A program made the translations under genes and the position numbers. Of a stretch of 42,959 bases of DNA, positions 1-9,056 are shown one piece after another. The notes under the pieces were generated by a model. The model saw only the letters and a program-made list of their open reading frames with translations, was not told where the DNA came from and ran no database searches. How positions within the stretch are numbered: position 1 is the stretch's first letter; each line of letters opens with the position of its first letter. Origin of the DNA: Desulfoferrobacter suflitae (GTDB lineage Bacteria; Desulfobacterota; Syntrophobacteria; Syntrophobacterales; Syntrophobacteraceae); NCBI RefSeq assembly GCF_022603395.1, contig NZ_JAIBKA010000019.1:1-42959 (forward strand), in the 5' to 3' direction.

Positions 1-899
1 CCTGATGCTTGGATCGAGCCTTGAGAAGTCCAATGATCTTGCGCTGTGCCGTAATGGGTGATCCCTCCGGAGTAGGTGCCCCCACTCAAGGCAACGTTTG
101 TGTTGTAGGCAAATGCGTCGCTTTGAATGGAAAAGGGAGTGTATTTGTAAGTAAGCACGGAACCATCAGCTTGCGTTTCTGTCCAGCTCCTCGAAGTGCC
201 CATGGCTGGATATGCCAGGCCAAAAGTTCCGGTGAGGGTGCCGGCGACAATGCTGGTAATTGAAAGGATAGTCTGTGTCTTCATGTACTGAAAACTGAGA
301 GACCGCGTAAAATCACACCCGTCAAGGGATGTATACACACCATGGCAGGTCGAAATATCGACTTGATGGATCGTCTTTGTGGTAGTGCCGTGTTGGGTTT
401 CCTCGACAGTACAGCCGCCAAACAGGGCATTGGCAGTCGCATCGGTGCCGTTGGAGATCGCTTCGCTGGTCGCTAGAAGATCGATAACGAGCTCGTCTCC
501 GGAAAGGTCGGAAGGCGGATTCTCGCTTGCAGCATTGTTGATCGCCGAAAGTGCGCTGTCAAGGTCCGCAAGTGTAGCATTGTAGTTGTCAATCGAGCCC
601 TGCATCATATTCTCGGGTTCTTCGATGTACCCCTGAAGAGTTGAAGTGTCTCCGGTGCCACCCGGAAGCATCTCTTCGAGATAAATGTTGGAAGCACTCG
701 ATTGCTGATCGGGGGTTGGCGTGGTCGTCTGGACGCTTGGCAGCTCGGACGCCTGGAATAGGAGATCTACGCCAAATGACTGCCCTGAGGTGGCGGAATC
801 GAGAAAATCGTCCGCACGGGACTCCCGGCAAAAGGGCGTCCACGCCATCGGTGGCACCACCTGCAAAAGACAAAGAAAAACTACAATCACTGCCCGCAT
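1..899 (-). CDS. TraN-like secreted protein, conjugative transfer (partial, runs off left edge)
   Basis: An open frame on the minus strand runs from an ATG at 899 to the window edge without a stop (299 codons seen). The start is preceded by GAGGAG about 10 nt upstream. The N-terminus is a signal peptide: MRAVIVVFLCLLQVV, then a polar stretch ending near RESRA/DD. Around residues 155-200 a segment with LFGGCTVEETQ, TTTKTIH, STCHGVYTSLDGCDF resembles the Cys-containing block of long TraN proteins (CS-E-T ... Y-TCE ... GSC), the outer-membrane mating-pair stabilisation proteins of F-type conjugation systems. Known of the family: TraN is exported, Cys-rich and contacts the recipient cell. The TraN call is by motif resemblance only; an unrelated secreted Cys protein is possible. 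It diverges from the giant Ig-repeat gene at 1324, which fits a conjugative element. Confidence 0.45.
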   Translation of the reverse strand, partial: MRAVIVVFLCLLQVVPPMAWTPFCRESRADDFLDSATSGQSFGVDLLFQASELPSVQTTTPTPDQQSSASNIYLEEMLPGGTGDTSTLQGYIEEPENMMQGSIDNYNATLADLDSALSAINNAASENPPSDLSGDELVIDLLATSEAISNGTDATANALFGGCTVEETQHGTTTKTIHQVDISTCHGVYTSLDGCDFTRSLSFQYMKTQTILSITSIVAGTLTGTFGLAYPAMGTSRSWTETQADGSVLTYKYTPFSIQSDAFAYNTNVALSGGTYSGGITHYGTAQDHWTSQGSIQAS

Positions 900-1323
900 T
901 ATTTCGCAACTCCTCAAACTTCTGAAGCATCAATTGCTGTGCGAGCATCCTAAGAGAAAGCTAGAAAACGTTCATTCAATGGGGATTGAAAAGGGTCCGT
1001 CGAGAAGCAACTTTTTCCGAAAATCGAGCCAATTTCGAAAGATATGCTTTGTGCTGAGCGTCTCCATAGCTAAAGGCAGGGCGTTGGGCTACGCATTCAT
1101 TGTTGGAAAAGAGTGTTTTGGCGTTTTTCGCAATCTGCGTTTGCTCCGATATATCAGCAACTAACCGAGACGCTGGATAGTCTGGACAGCTGGAACGGGA
1201 AAAGGTGCATTTGGCGAGAGGGTTTTCGTGCCCACGAGGTTTCAGTGTTCCCGCACGGCTTTGTAAGATGGCACTCTGGAGTAGTGTGATAACGACAGAG
1301 ACTGTAATTACAAGGAGGAGGGA
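900..1323. promoter_or_regulatory. Divergent intergenic region between the TraN-like gene and the Ig-repeat gene
   Basis: A 424-bp gap between two divergent genes; it must hold promoters for both. A strong Shine-Dalgarno run AAGGAGGAGG lies at 1312-1321, just before the ATG at 1324. I could not assign convincing -35/-10 pairs. Short open frames across it lack codon-like character and recognisable motifs. Confidence 0.4.
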
Positions 1324-4300
1324 ATGGAGAATCTGTTAAACCGGGTAATGGTAGGGCTTGTCTTATTTATGGGCTTGTGTGTTCACGTAGCGCATGCCGA
1401 TCTGGTGGCGTTGGAATACTCCGACCCATCAGGAACAGCTAAAAGTGATGTGCCGTCGCAACATTACATCAACCCGGCCGGGGAGATCAAGGCGATAGTA
1501 TCCGCCGGTCTCCAACGAAAAGCCAACCTGCAAGTGATCAATAGATCTGGCGTTTTCGTTTTTGATTCAACCAGTTCGGTGATTGGATCATCTGATACGG
1601 TAATATTCGGGGGGCAAACATACTACGGAGCGCCGTTCAGTATCCCCACCCTCGATGAGGGTCAGTACACTTTCAGGGCGCGCATTCTTGATTCTCTCAA
1701 TAAAGAAGTTGCCTCAGTAGATTATGCAATTACGGTGGATCGCGCAGCACCAACCTATGGTGAGTTTTATTCCAATGCACATGGTACATATGAAATTGTA
1801 GGTCGTGGAGATTTGTTTAAGCTCGGCATGAGGGGAGCCAGTACGGATAGTTTTTTTTGGAACGATTTGGATGATAGCAATGGAATTGCAGGTGTTGAAA
1901 TTGAGATTACAAAGGCAGACGGCAGTGTGTTGACAAAACAGAATATGGATTATTTGCAGGCATCAAAGAGTGCCTCAATCGTTTATATCTATTATGGGAA
2001 CTGGCAGTGGCCTATGCCAGAAAGTAATCTCGATGAGGAGTTTACGTTAAAAGCTCTTGTTTATGATAAAGCTGGAAATCGGGCCACTGTGGCTAAACAT
2101 TTCCAGTACGATAATTATGGCGGTGCTCCTGCACCATTTGGAGTATTTGATCCGGACAGCAATAATGTTCTCGGTCCTGGTTTAAATGGTTTTGTAGCAT
2201 ATGCACCTGGGATGACGGTAAAGACAAATCCGATAAAGCTGGCTTATAAGATTATCAAATCTAACTGGCGTGAATACAATGAAGGCGGTTTAAGTATCTA
2301 TAATGGTCGCGGTGAGTTTCACAAGGTGGGAGAAGACACGGAATATGTTTATTGTTGGATTAGCTTGCCATTCGGATATACAGATACAAATTATTTAAGA
2401 TTTGTAGATTTTGGCCGATGGATCGCTGGTTCTGTATCTTATTCATTGGTTCTCGCTGATTCGGCGCCTAAAACTCCTGCTTTAGCTGGTGTGGATTTTC
2501 TTTTCTCAGACATCGGCTGGGCGAGTGGGATCAACCGTAGATTGGTTCCAGACTCTTCCCTTCCTGTTACCATAAGCCGAGTCCGAATCAGGGCGACACC
2601 ACAGAACTACATTCAAAAAGCCTACATGTTTGATAAGACATGCAATATAAATCCAGGGGAGGCTTCGTGCGAATTTGTTCATTCAATCACTATGAACAGT
2701 GGCACGCGTGGTTATATCCATAATGGAGTGCTAATTTATAATGAAGACGGATCATTGATTGGAAATCCGAGATGGGCTGAAACGTATTGGGATGGTAAGA
2801 ATTATCCAGTTATTTCAGATTATTCTTTAGATTTCTATAATAAACAGGTGATAGTAACAGCAGAGTTGCCGGAATGTCGCTGGTTCTGGTCTTCTTGGCC
2901 CACGATAGGATCTGCTCATTTAAATTATGGGTCGGGAAACATTTCAGGGAGTCTGGTAAATAACATAGGATGTACATTTCAGTACAAATTCGATCTAAGG
3001 TCTATTCCTGATGGAAATTATGACATAAAAGCGATTGTCAAACGTACTGATACAAATAAGGCGACAGAGCTGGGCCTGGGGCCTCTCACAATAGACAACA
3101 CTCCGCCTTCCGCCATTTTTTACACCATTAACGGAACCGTCCTAGACGATGGTGACAGCATTGAATCTCTTGATGGGATGTACGTACAATTGAATGATGC
3201 GATGGACAGTGCACCTGTCCTTACAGACGTAAACTTCACCGGGGGGCCGGATTCCATCGACTTTCATGTCGGTTGGCGCGAAACCGTAATCGGTCTGTAC
3301 AAACTCGAATATCCAGTGCTTCTCCCGACTCTTGACATAGGTTCCAAATACACCATCACCGTGAAAGCGAAGGATGCCTCGGGGAATACCTCGGCGTCTT
3401 CCCTGCAATTTGTCTATGCCTCGAAAATGGTGGATCTCTCTACCAACACTTCGCAGACCATCAGTATTCCGGCTATCGGCAAAAGTCTGAAATACACCAA
3501 ATTATTGTGGCCGCTCACAAGCAAGCAAATTCTCTTCGGCGACAGCACGCTGACCGGTAAATACAACGTGTACGCCTTTTATCGCGGCACTGACCTTGGC
3601 ATGACCGTAGGCAATGTCGCCATCACGCCCGAGCATAAGATCCTGATTGCCGCGAACTACGACTTTGAAGCAAGTGGGAGCAAGTATGTATTCTCAGTCT
3701 CTGCAAGTGAGGTTGGAACCGGAGAGCTCATAATCATGAGCGACGCACCCAGTGCGCCAGTCTTGCGGGTCGCCGTGATCAGTTGGCTGCCAACCCTCAC
3801 TCTCACAAACGACAACAACTGGCAGATCACTACCGGCTATAATACGACCAACGTATACGCCAGTGATTCATCAAACCATTGCACCCTCGTCAAGGATGAG
3901 GAGTCCGCCAGAAACAATCTTTTGGCAACTCCGAAGTGTCTCTTGAGATGGGTGGAAGTCCCCAATGGATTAGGTGCGCGTCAGATTGCCCCGATCGGTC
4001 TGACCGGGAAGATCATGACAAAAGGGGAATACCAGGTTGCAGCTCGGCTAATCATGTTCGATATGGATGGCGTCGAGCATAAAGTCGCGACGCAAGAAGC
4101 GACTCTCACTGTGGTGGACCCGGATCCGATCTCGTTTGCATTTGAGTATTTGTACTCTTATAAAGATCTATCGGGGTCAGACAACCTGTATACCTATACT
4201 GGGACAAATATTGTAGGGAAGGCATTCGTGACGGGGTCTAAGCCGGGTCTGTCGGTCACGATAAAAACTGCGAGCAAATCAAAAACGGCCGAGACGAAGG

Positions 4301-6447
4301 CAAGCACGTTCAATGATTTTGTGACAACCAACATCACCGATCTATGGGGAACGGAAGATATCACAGTTGAGGCATACTACACGTTTCTCTCCGATCGGGT
4401 GTATTCTGAGACGTTTCACTTCATTGCTGTTCCGAAAAGCCTGACCGTAACCCTCAATGCCACTTCCGGCGTAACCACAGAGGACATTGTCCTTAAAGGG
4501 AATGCAGGTCTTTACCAAGGAGGCGGCAAGTATCTTTATGCTTCCGCGGCGTGCGGGGTATGGACACTTCAAGCGAACCTGAACAGCTATGCCGGCGGCA
4601 AATTGAATCAAACTGCGCTTGGCACAACGGAGACAATCAACTCCGATGGGTCCTTCGAAATCAATGTCGGCAAGCTCGCGGCAGGTACTCACCGGATATC
4701 CGTTACGGCGACGCTCAAGGAAACCGAGGACTACTCGCTGTCGAAAAGTGTCGCCAGCATGCCCGTCACGGTGGTGGTGAGAGACGGCAGTGCAATTCCT
4801 GCAACGCTTTCCATACGGGAGACCACAAGCGCTACGCCGTTTTACCCGATCATCAGCGTAGTGATGAGCGACTACAAACGCTATCAGGATATCAGCTCAA
4901 TAACATGGCAGACTTCTAAGAATGGAACAGACTTTGAAAAAGCAGAAGGGATGGGCGGGGTTGCGATCCGCCCGACCATCACAGAATCAGGAAAATTCTG
5001 GTACAAGGCCACGCTTACGAACCGATGGAGCAATACGACCGCAGAGACCGATTCTGTCATGGTGCAGACGTTTGCTCGGCCGGTCATTACCGTAACCGGA
5101 CCAAACGCGACGATAGTCGGGAATCCGGTAACCCTCAAAGCTTCGGTGCAAGATGGCGTAAGCGCCAACTTCACCTGGTTGGTCATGCAAAACATGAATG
5201 ACACAAGCGGTACGGTCCAATCGGGAGACAGCTTGACCTTCTCGCCGGAATCAACCGGAAACCTTATTGTGCGGGTGACTGCACAGGAGGTGGACGCTCC
5301 GGGAACGAACAAGGCCTCAACAGCAACCACCTATTACATTGTGCGCGTAAGTGCACCTACGCTTCAAAAAGCGCTCATAAGCGGGCCGCGTTATGTGGAA
5401 ACAGGAAAAACCTACACATACGAGGTTACTGTGCCGGGTTTGTTCCCGTCCACTTATGTCTCCAATCTGACAGCGAAGGGTAATTGGGTGCTTCCGGATG
5501 GAACAACCGCAGAGGGGGAGACTCTCGATTACACTCCAAAGGCTGGAGAAAACACTCTGAAATATGTGACGTGGATTGAGCAATACCCTGAAATCATTGC
5601 CAAGGCGGAGCTCTATTTCAGTTCGTGGACGTACAAGTGGCCGGACTGGCAAGTCATTACACGAATCATTGATAACAGGGTGCCGGCGGAAGTCAGATTG
5701 CAGGTGCTCACGAAGAGCTCACAAGATTTGCTGAATCTCGGGGGTGAAACAATCGCCTATGATTGGGTTTTGCCCGAAGGTGTGGAACTTCTGGAAAAAC
5801 AGAGCTCATATGCCGTCCTTCAGTTCAACACGGTCGGGACCTATCAGCCGGCCGTTACGATTTCTGACACCCGGGGAAACAGTACCACGATCCGAACGGA
5901 CATGATTCAGATCCTTGCCTCACCGGTACTGGACGGCACACTGATCACGACGGTAGGGGACCGATGGAACCGGGCGCCATCAGATGTGAACGTTCGAGTG
6001 ATCGTAACGAGTCTGCCAAAGAAAGATTCCTTCGCGAGCGCAACGTACAAGCTGGATGGAGTCACCTTGGTCGAAAGCGGCTCAAGCAGCACCCAGATGA
6101 AAGTCCCGGCAGCGGGGGAACATGAAATTGGGGCGACTATAAGATCAAGAAACGGCGCCACGGCAGACTTGAGAACGCAGGTGACTCTGGTAACCGGAGA
6201 TAATCCTTACTGTACGATCAAACCGGTTGGAGACGGGGTGAAGAGTCTCAGCCTCATAGCTCAATGTAACGTGAGCATGGGATATGTCGCTTCTTATCAA
6301 TGGAGAGTGAACGGCGAAGAAATGCCATCCAAGGGTGCGACGATCACCTTTGCGGTGTCGGATTTGGAGAAGGGAGTGGATGAAGTTGAAGTAACAGCCA
6401 CGACAGACAAGGGGCAGACCGGAACCGCAACCTGGAAAAAATCCTGA
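1324..6447 (+). CDS. Giant secreted Ig-like/PKD-repeat protein (DUF4165-like N-terminus)
   Basis: A 1707-residue exported protein. It has a signal peptide (residues 1-25: charged start, hydrophobic MVGLVLFMGLCVHV, cleavage after AHA) and a strong ribosome site. The mature N-terminus (residues 26-150) with LEYSDPSG, INPAGEIKAI and the QTYYGAPF region resembles the DUF4165 domain, followed by many beta-rich Ig-like or PKD-like modules: residues about 150-260, 590-700, 1050-1150, 1250-1340, 1350-1440, 1540-1620 and a final one at 1625-1705 with YQWRVNGEEM. No C-terminal anchor, LPXTG or membrane helix is seen, so it is probably secreted or held by a partner. Ig-repeat proteins of IncH-type plasmids bind conjugative pili and flagella; with the divergent TraN-like gene I infer a conjugation-related surface protein. 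Residues about 145-590 are encoded by visibly AT-richer DNA than the rest. Confidence 0.7.
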   Translation: MENLLNRVMVGLVLFMGLCVHVAHADLVALEYSDPSGTAKSDVPSQHYINPAGEIKAIVSAGLQRKANLQVINRSGVFVFDSTSSVIGSSDTVIFGGQTYYGAPFSIPTLDEGQYTFRARILDSLNKEVASVDYAITVDRAAPTYGEFYSNAHGTYEIVGRGDLFKLGMRGASTDSFFWNDLDDSNGIAGVEIEITKADGSVLTKQNMDYLQASKSASIVYIYYGNWQWPMPESNLDEEFTLKALVYDKAGNRATVAKHFQYDNYGGAPAPFGVFDPDSNNVLGPGLNGFVAYAPGMTVKTNPIKLAYKIIKSNWREYNEGGLSIYNGRGEFHKVGEDTEYVYCWISLPFGYTDTNYLRFVDFGRWIAGSVSYSLVLADSAPKTPALAGVDFLFSDIGWASGINRRLVPDSSLPVTISRVRIRATPQNYIQKAYMFDKTCNINPGEASCEFVHSITMNSGTRGYIHNGVLIYNEDGSLIGNPRWAETYWDGKNYPVISDYSLDFYNKQVIVTAELPECRWFWSSWPTIGSAHLNYGSGNISGSLVNNIGCTFQYKFDLRSIPDGNYDIKAIVKRTDTNKATELGLGPLTIDNTPPSAIFYTINGTVLDDGDSIESLDGMYVQLNDAMDSAPVLTDVNFTGGPDSIDFHVGWRETVIGLYKLEYPVLLPTLDIGSKYTITVKAKDASGNTSASSLQFVYASKMVDLSTNTSQTISIPAIGKSLKYTKLLWPLTSKQILFGDSTLTGKYNVYAFYRGTDLGMTVGNVAITPEHKILIAANYDFEASGSKYVFSVSASEVGTGELIIMSDAPSAPVLRVAVISWLPTLTLTNDNNWQITTGYNTTNVYASDSSNHCTLVKDEESARNNLLATPKCLLRWVEVPNGLGARQIAPIGLTGKIMTKGEYQVAARLIMFDMDGVEHKVATQEATLTVVDPDPISFAFEYLYSYKDLSGSDNLYTYTGTNIVGKAFVTGSKPGLSVTIKTASKSKTAETKASTFNDFVTTNITDLWGTEDITVEAYYTFLSDRVYSETFHFIAVPKSLTVTLNATSGVTTEDIVLKGNAGLYQGGGKYLYASAACGVWTLQANLNSYAGGKLNQTALGTTETINSDGSFEINVGKLAAGTHRISVTATLKETEDYSLSKSVASMPVTVVVRDGSAIPATLSIRETTSATPFYPIISVVMSDYKRYQDISSITWQTSKNGTDFEKAEGMGGVAIRPTITESGKFWYKATLTNRWSNTTAETDSVMVQTFARPVITVTGPNATIVGNPVTLKASVQDGVSANFTWLVMQNMNDTSGTVQSGDSLTFSPESTGNLIVRVTAQEVDAPGTNKASTATTYYIVRVSAPTLQKALISGPRYVETGKTYTYEVTVPGLFPSTYVSNLTAKGNWVLPDGTTAEGETLDYTPKAGENTLKYVTWIEQYPEIIAKAELYFSSWTYKWPDWQVITRIIDNRVPAEVRLQVLTKSSQDLLNLGGETIAYDWVLPEGVELLEKQSSYAVLQFNTVGTYQPAVTISDTRGNSTTIRTDMIQILASPVLDGTLITTVGDRWNRAPSDVNVRVIVTSLPKKDSFASATYKLDGVTLVESGSSSTQMKVPAAGEHEIGATIRSRNGATADLRTQVTLVTGDNPYCTIKPVGDGVKSLSLIAQCNVSMGYVASYQWRVNGEEMPSKGATITFAVSDLEKGVDEVEVTATTDKGQTGTATWKKS

Positions 6448-6454
6448 CCTGAAT

Positions 6455-6514
6455 GTCGAGTCTTTGCGGCCTGACTTTGGTGTTGACTTGAAAGTCAGGC
6501 CGCCATAACTCGAC
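6455..6514 (+). terminator. Nested double hairpin after the Ig-repeat gene
   Basis: It starts 7 nt after the stop codon. The outer stem is GTCGAGT (6455-6461) with ACTCGAC (6508-6514). The inner stem is GCGGCCTGACTTT (6466-6478) with its exact complement at 6491-6503, around a 12-nt loop. It is followed only by a weak ATTTTC tract at about 6522. Probably the transcription terminator of the long upstream gene, although such a perfect nested palindrome could also be a site for a mobile element. Confidence 0.6.
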
Positions 6515-6985
6515 CTGCCCAGATTTTCTGGCATTTCAAGATTCTCCCCGACTGAATGATGGAATTGGGGCATTACCTCGAACTTGACTGCATGAATCTG
6601 TATAATGGATTGATTTGTAAAATGATGACCCTCTGATTGAAATCTGGTGCAAGGCTTAAAAGAGTTGACCCAGTGGAAGCGAACTTGAGATCGAGAATGA
6701 ACAGGGCATGCAAGAGGACAGCGAATCAACCATAGATTTGGGACCCCACCTCGCCAGAGAGCTAGATGAGGTGCTCAAGATCTTCCGGGCCAAAGAACCT
6801 ACAACTGAATGGACTCCCGAGCGGCATCTGATCACAGGGTTCACTTCGTGCATGGTGGCAGGCACTGGATTGGCAGGCCGGATATTTTGACCTGTAGCGC
6901 GCCGGCATTCATTTTCCAATGGCGGCACAAAAGGAAAAAAAAGGTGTATGGCATGGGAGAACGACTGTAGACAAAGGAGGTTCCC
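6515..6985. other. Gene-poor gap before the ISAzo13 remnant
   Basis: No gene with recognisable motifs. A 60-codon open frame at 6708-6890 (+) has no ribosome site I trust and no family resemblance. An AAAGGAGG run at 6975-6982 is the ribosome site of the transposase that follows. The left end of the insertion sequence must lie here, but I could not identify its inverted repeat. Confidence 0.4.
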
Positions 6986-8233
6986 ATGCAGGACGTCGTT
7001 AGTTCGATGGATTCAATCCCTCGACGGGATGTGCGGCGGCATCTCATAGATGGCATCAAGTCTTTGTTGAAGAGCGCTGCAGTCAAGCTGAAGGGCAGTG
7101 CGCGTCGCCGGTTCTAGGCCGAGACTGTTCGAGAGCTCGGACCCGGTGGGCAGACTGTTGCGGAGCGAGAGTTCGGCTGGAACCGTGGCACCATCCGCAA
7201 GGGAATGCACGAGCTCACTGCAAACGTTGAATGCGTGGACGCGTTCTGCCTGCGTGGACGCAAACGCTCCGAAAACCACTTGCCCAATTTGCTCGATGAT
7301 ATCCGCGACATCGTTGATCCCAATGTTCAGGCGGATGCTACACTACGTACGTCCCATCTGTACATTAAACTGACAGCTCGTCAGGTGCGAACGCAACTGA
7401 TCGAGCAAAAAAACTACAAAGATGATGATCTTCCGAAACGGCGTACCATCAGCACGATTCTCAACAGGCTGGGCTACCGCCTGCGAAAGGCAAAAAAACA
7501 AACCGTTGAAAAAAATCCCTGAAACAGACGCCATTTTTAACCAACTTCATGAGGTCAACCGTAAAGTCGATGAAACTGAGGGAGTCCTGCGTCTGTCAAT
7601 GGATGCCAAGGCCTCCGTGAAGCTTGGCTCTTTCTCCCGGGGCGGCTACAGCAGAGTTGAGGTAGAGGCAGGCGATCACGACTTCGGTAGCGAGGGCTCT
7701 CTTATACCTTTCAGCATTCTGTTGCCGCAATACGGTGACTTATTTCTCTCCTTTGCACACTCGAAAGTAACGAGCGACTATATATGGGATCGCGTAGAGG
7801 AGCAATGGTCCGAGTGGGAAGCCAAGCACCACCCTTCGACACTGGTTATCAATCAAGACAATGGTCCCGAAAGCAGCAGCAGGTGCACGCAGTTCATCAA
7901 AAGAGCCGTGGACTTCGCAAACCAGCACGGGATAAACATCCAGCTCGCATACTATCCTCCTTACCACAGCAAGTACAACCCGGTCGAGCGAACTCATGGA
8001 GCCCTCGAACAATATTGGAATGGGATGTTACTAACCGACGCCGAAACCACCATCAAGATTGTAGAGAACATGACATGGAAAGGCAAACATCCAGTCGTGA
8101 CGTTCTGGTAACGCGGATCTACGAAAATGGAGTCAAATTGACAAAGAAGGCCATGGCTGCCTACGAAAAGGTCATCAACCGAAACCCGGGACTCGAAGAC
8201 TGGTTTGTCGATATCAGTCCCTCACCAATATAG
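6986..8233 (+). pseudogene. Decayed ISAzo13-family transposase
   Basis: The sequence spells an ISAzo13-type DDE transposase in pieces. The N-terminal part starts at ATG 6986 (after AAAGGAGG) and meets an in-frame TAG at 7117-7119. The same frame continues with GGQTVAEREFGWNRGTIRKG, the helix-turn-helix part, to a TGA at 7520. The catalytic part begins in the +1 frame at the A7 run near 7509 (KKIPETDAIF, SFSRGGYSR, INQDNGPESSSR, YYPPYHSKYNPVER) and stops at 8111. The C-terminus continues in yet another frame (GVKLTKKAMAAYEKVI, WFVDI) to 8233. One nonsense codon and two frameshifts make it inactive unless suppressed. Acidic residues of the core are present (for example D in NQDNGPES). It abuts a truncated restriction-modification gene, which it may have broken. 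Confidence 0.88.
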
Positions 8234-8234
8234 T

Positions 8235-8843
8235 AGCCGGTGTTTAGTTTTTGCCATTCACCTTAAAGAACGCCTCATGCCAAAACCGAAGGATTGGAAG
8301 GCGGGAGCATGGCCAGGCCGGAAGCCCGGACATTACCAATGGCATGAAATCCAAGATACTGTTGCCTATTATGAAGAGTTCGAAAAACCCAAGATCGTCA
8401 TTCCAGCCATCGTCCAACGAGCCTCCTACACGTTCGAAACGCAAGGATTCTATTCGAACGACAAAACCTCGATCCTGGTGGCCGATGACTTCTATCTGCT
8501 TGGCATACTGAATTCAAGAGTTGCCGATTTTGTGATTCATTCGATTTTTTCAACCAAACAGGGCGGCTACTTCGAATATAAGCCAATGTATGTTCAGCAA
8601 ATCCCCATCCGCGCTGTTGAAGATTCTAGCCCTGCGGGGGTTAGTTTAAGCGATGGCATCGAAGACCAGGTCAGGGCCATGCTGGACCTGCAAAAGCAAC
8701 TCAAGGCGGCTCGAACCGGCCACGACCAGGCGGTCATCCAGCGCCAAATTGAAGGCGTCGATCGGCGCATCGATCTACTTGTCTACGAGCTGTACGCCCT
8801 GACCGATGAGGAAATCCGGATTATTGAAGAGACAATTGTCTGA
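8235..8843 (+). pseudogene. 3' remnant of a type IIG restriction-modification enzyme (TaqI-like specificity domain)
   Basis: About 200 codons remain, beginning right after the transposase remnant; the first internal ATG is at 8277. The sequence with WPGRKPGHYQWHEIQD, FEKPKIVIPAI, LLGILNSRVADF and YVQQIPI matches the C-terminal DNA-recognition domain (TaqI-like) of fused methyltransferase-endonucleases. This is followed by a helical tail (DLQKQLKAARTGHDQ, RIDLLVYELYALTDEEI) that is typical of the extreme C-terminus of these enzymes. The SAM-binding and NPPY catalytic parts, normally several hundred residues upstream, are absent from the window. It cannot act as an enzyme; it marks a lost defence gene. 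Alternative: tail of a BREX PglX-like methyltransferase, which shares this architecture. Confidence 0.75.
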
Positions 8844-8943
8844 CAATGCAGAAGCTTTCCGCTGGCGTGGTCTTCGTTTGCCGCTTCGAGTCATTTTTGT
8901 CACTGGCTCGCCATTGCCACATTCCTTTAGGGCTGTTTAGTTC

Positions 8944-8957
8944 TTGACTTAAATCAA
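8944..8957 (+). promoter_or_regulatory. FNR/HcpR-type operator upstream of hcp
   Basis: TTGAC-TTAA-ATCAA is an almost perfect match to the Crp/Fnr-superfamily palindrome TTGAT-N4-ATCAA. It is centred at 8950.5. A -10-like TAATCT at 8981-8986 would put the start of transcription near 8992, so the box would be centred close to -41.5, the usual activating position. In deltaproteobacteria hcp genes are commonly controlled by the Crp/Fnr-family regulator HcpR; whether HcpR, FNR or another relative binds here cannot be told from the site alone. Confidence 0.65.
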
Positions 8958-9056
8958 AGCGTCTATTCTAAGTATTTTAGTAATCTCTATATCGCGTATT
9001 GCTCAGATTCAGTCAAAACGATTCACTTTTGTGAACCGGCAAACAAGGAGGATGCG

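Noticed and set aside
589-948. 119-codon minus-strand frame at the left end
   Set aside because: It is out of frame with the longer open frame (start 899) that has a signal peptide, ribosome site and TraN-like motifs.
6708-6890. 60-codon frame before the ISAzo13 remnant as a gene
   Set aside because: No ribosome site, no recognised motif, and it lies within probable insertion-sequence flanking DNA.
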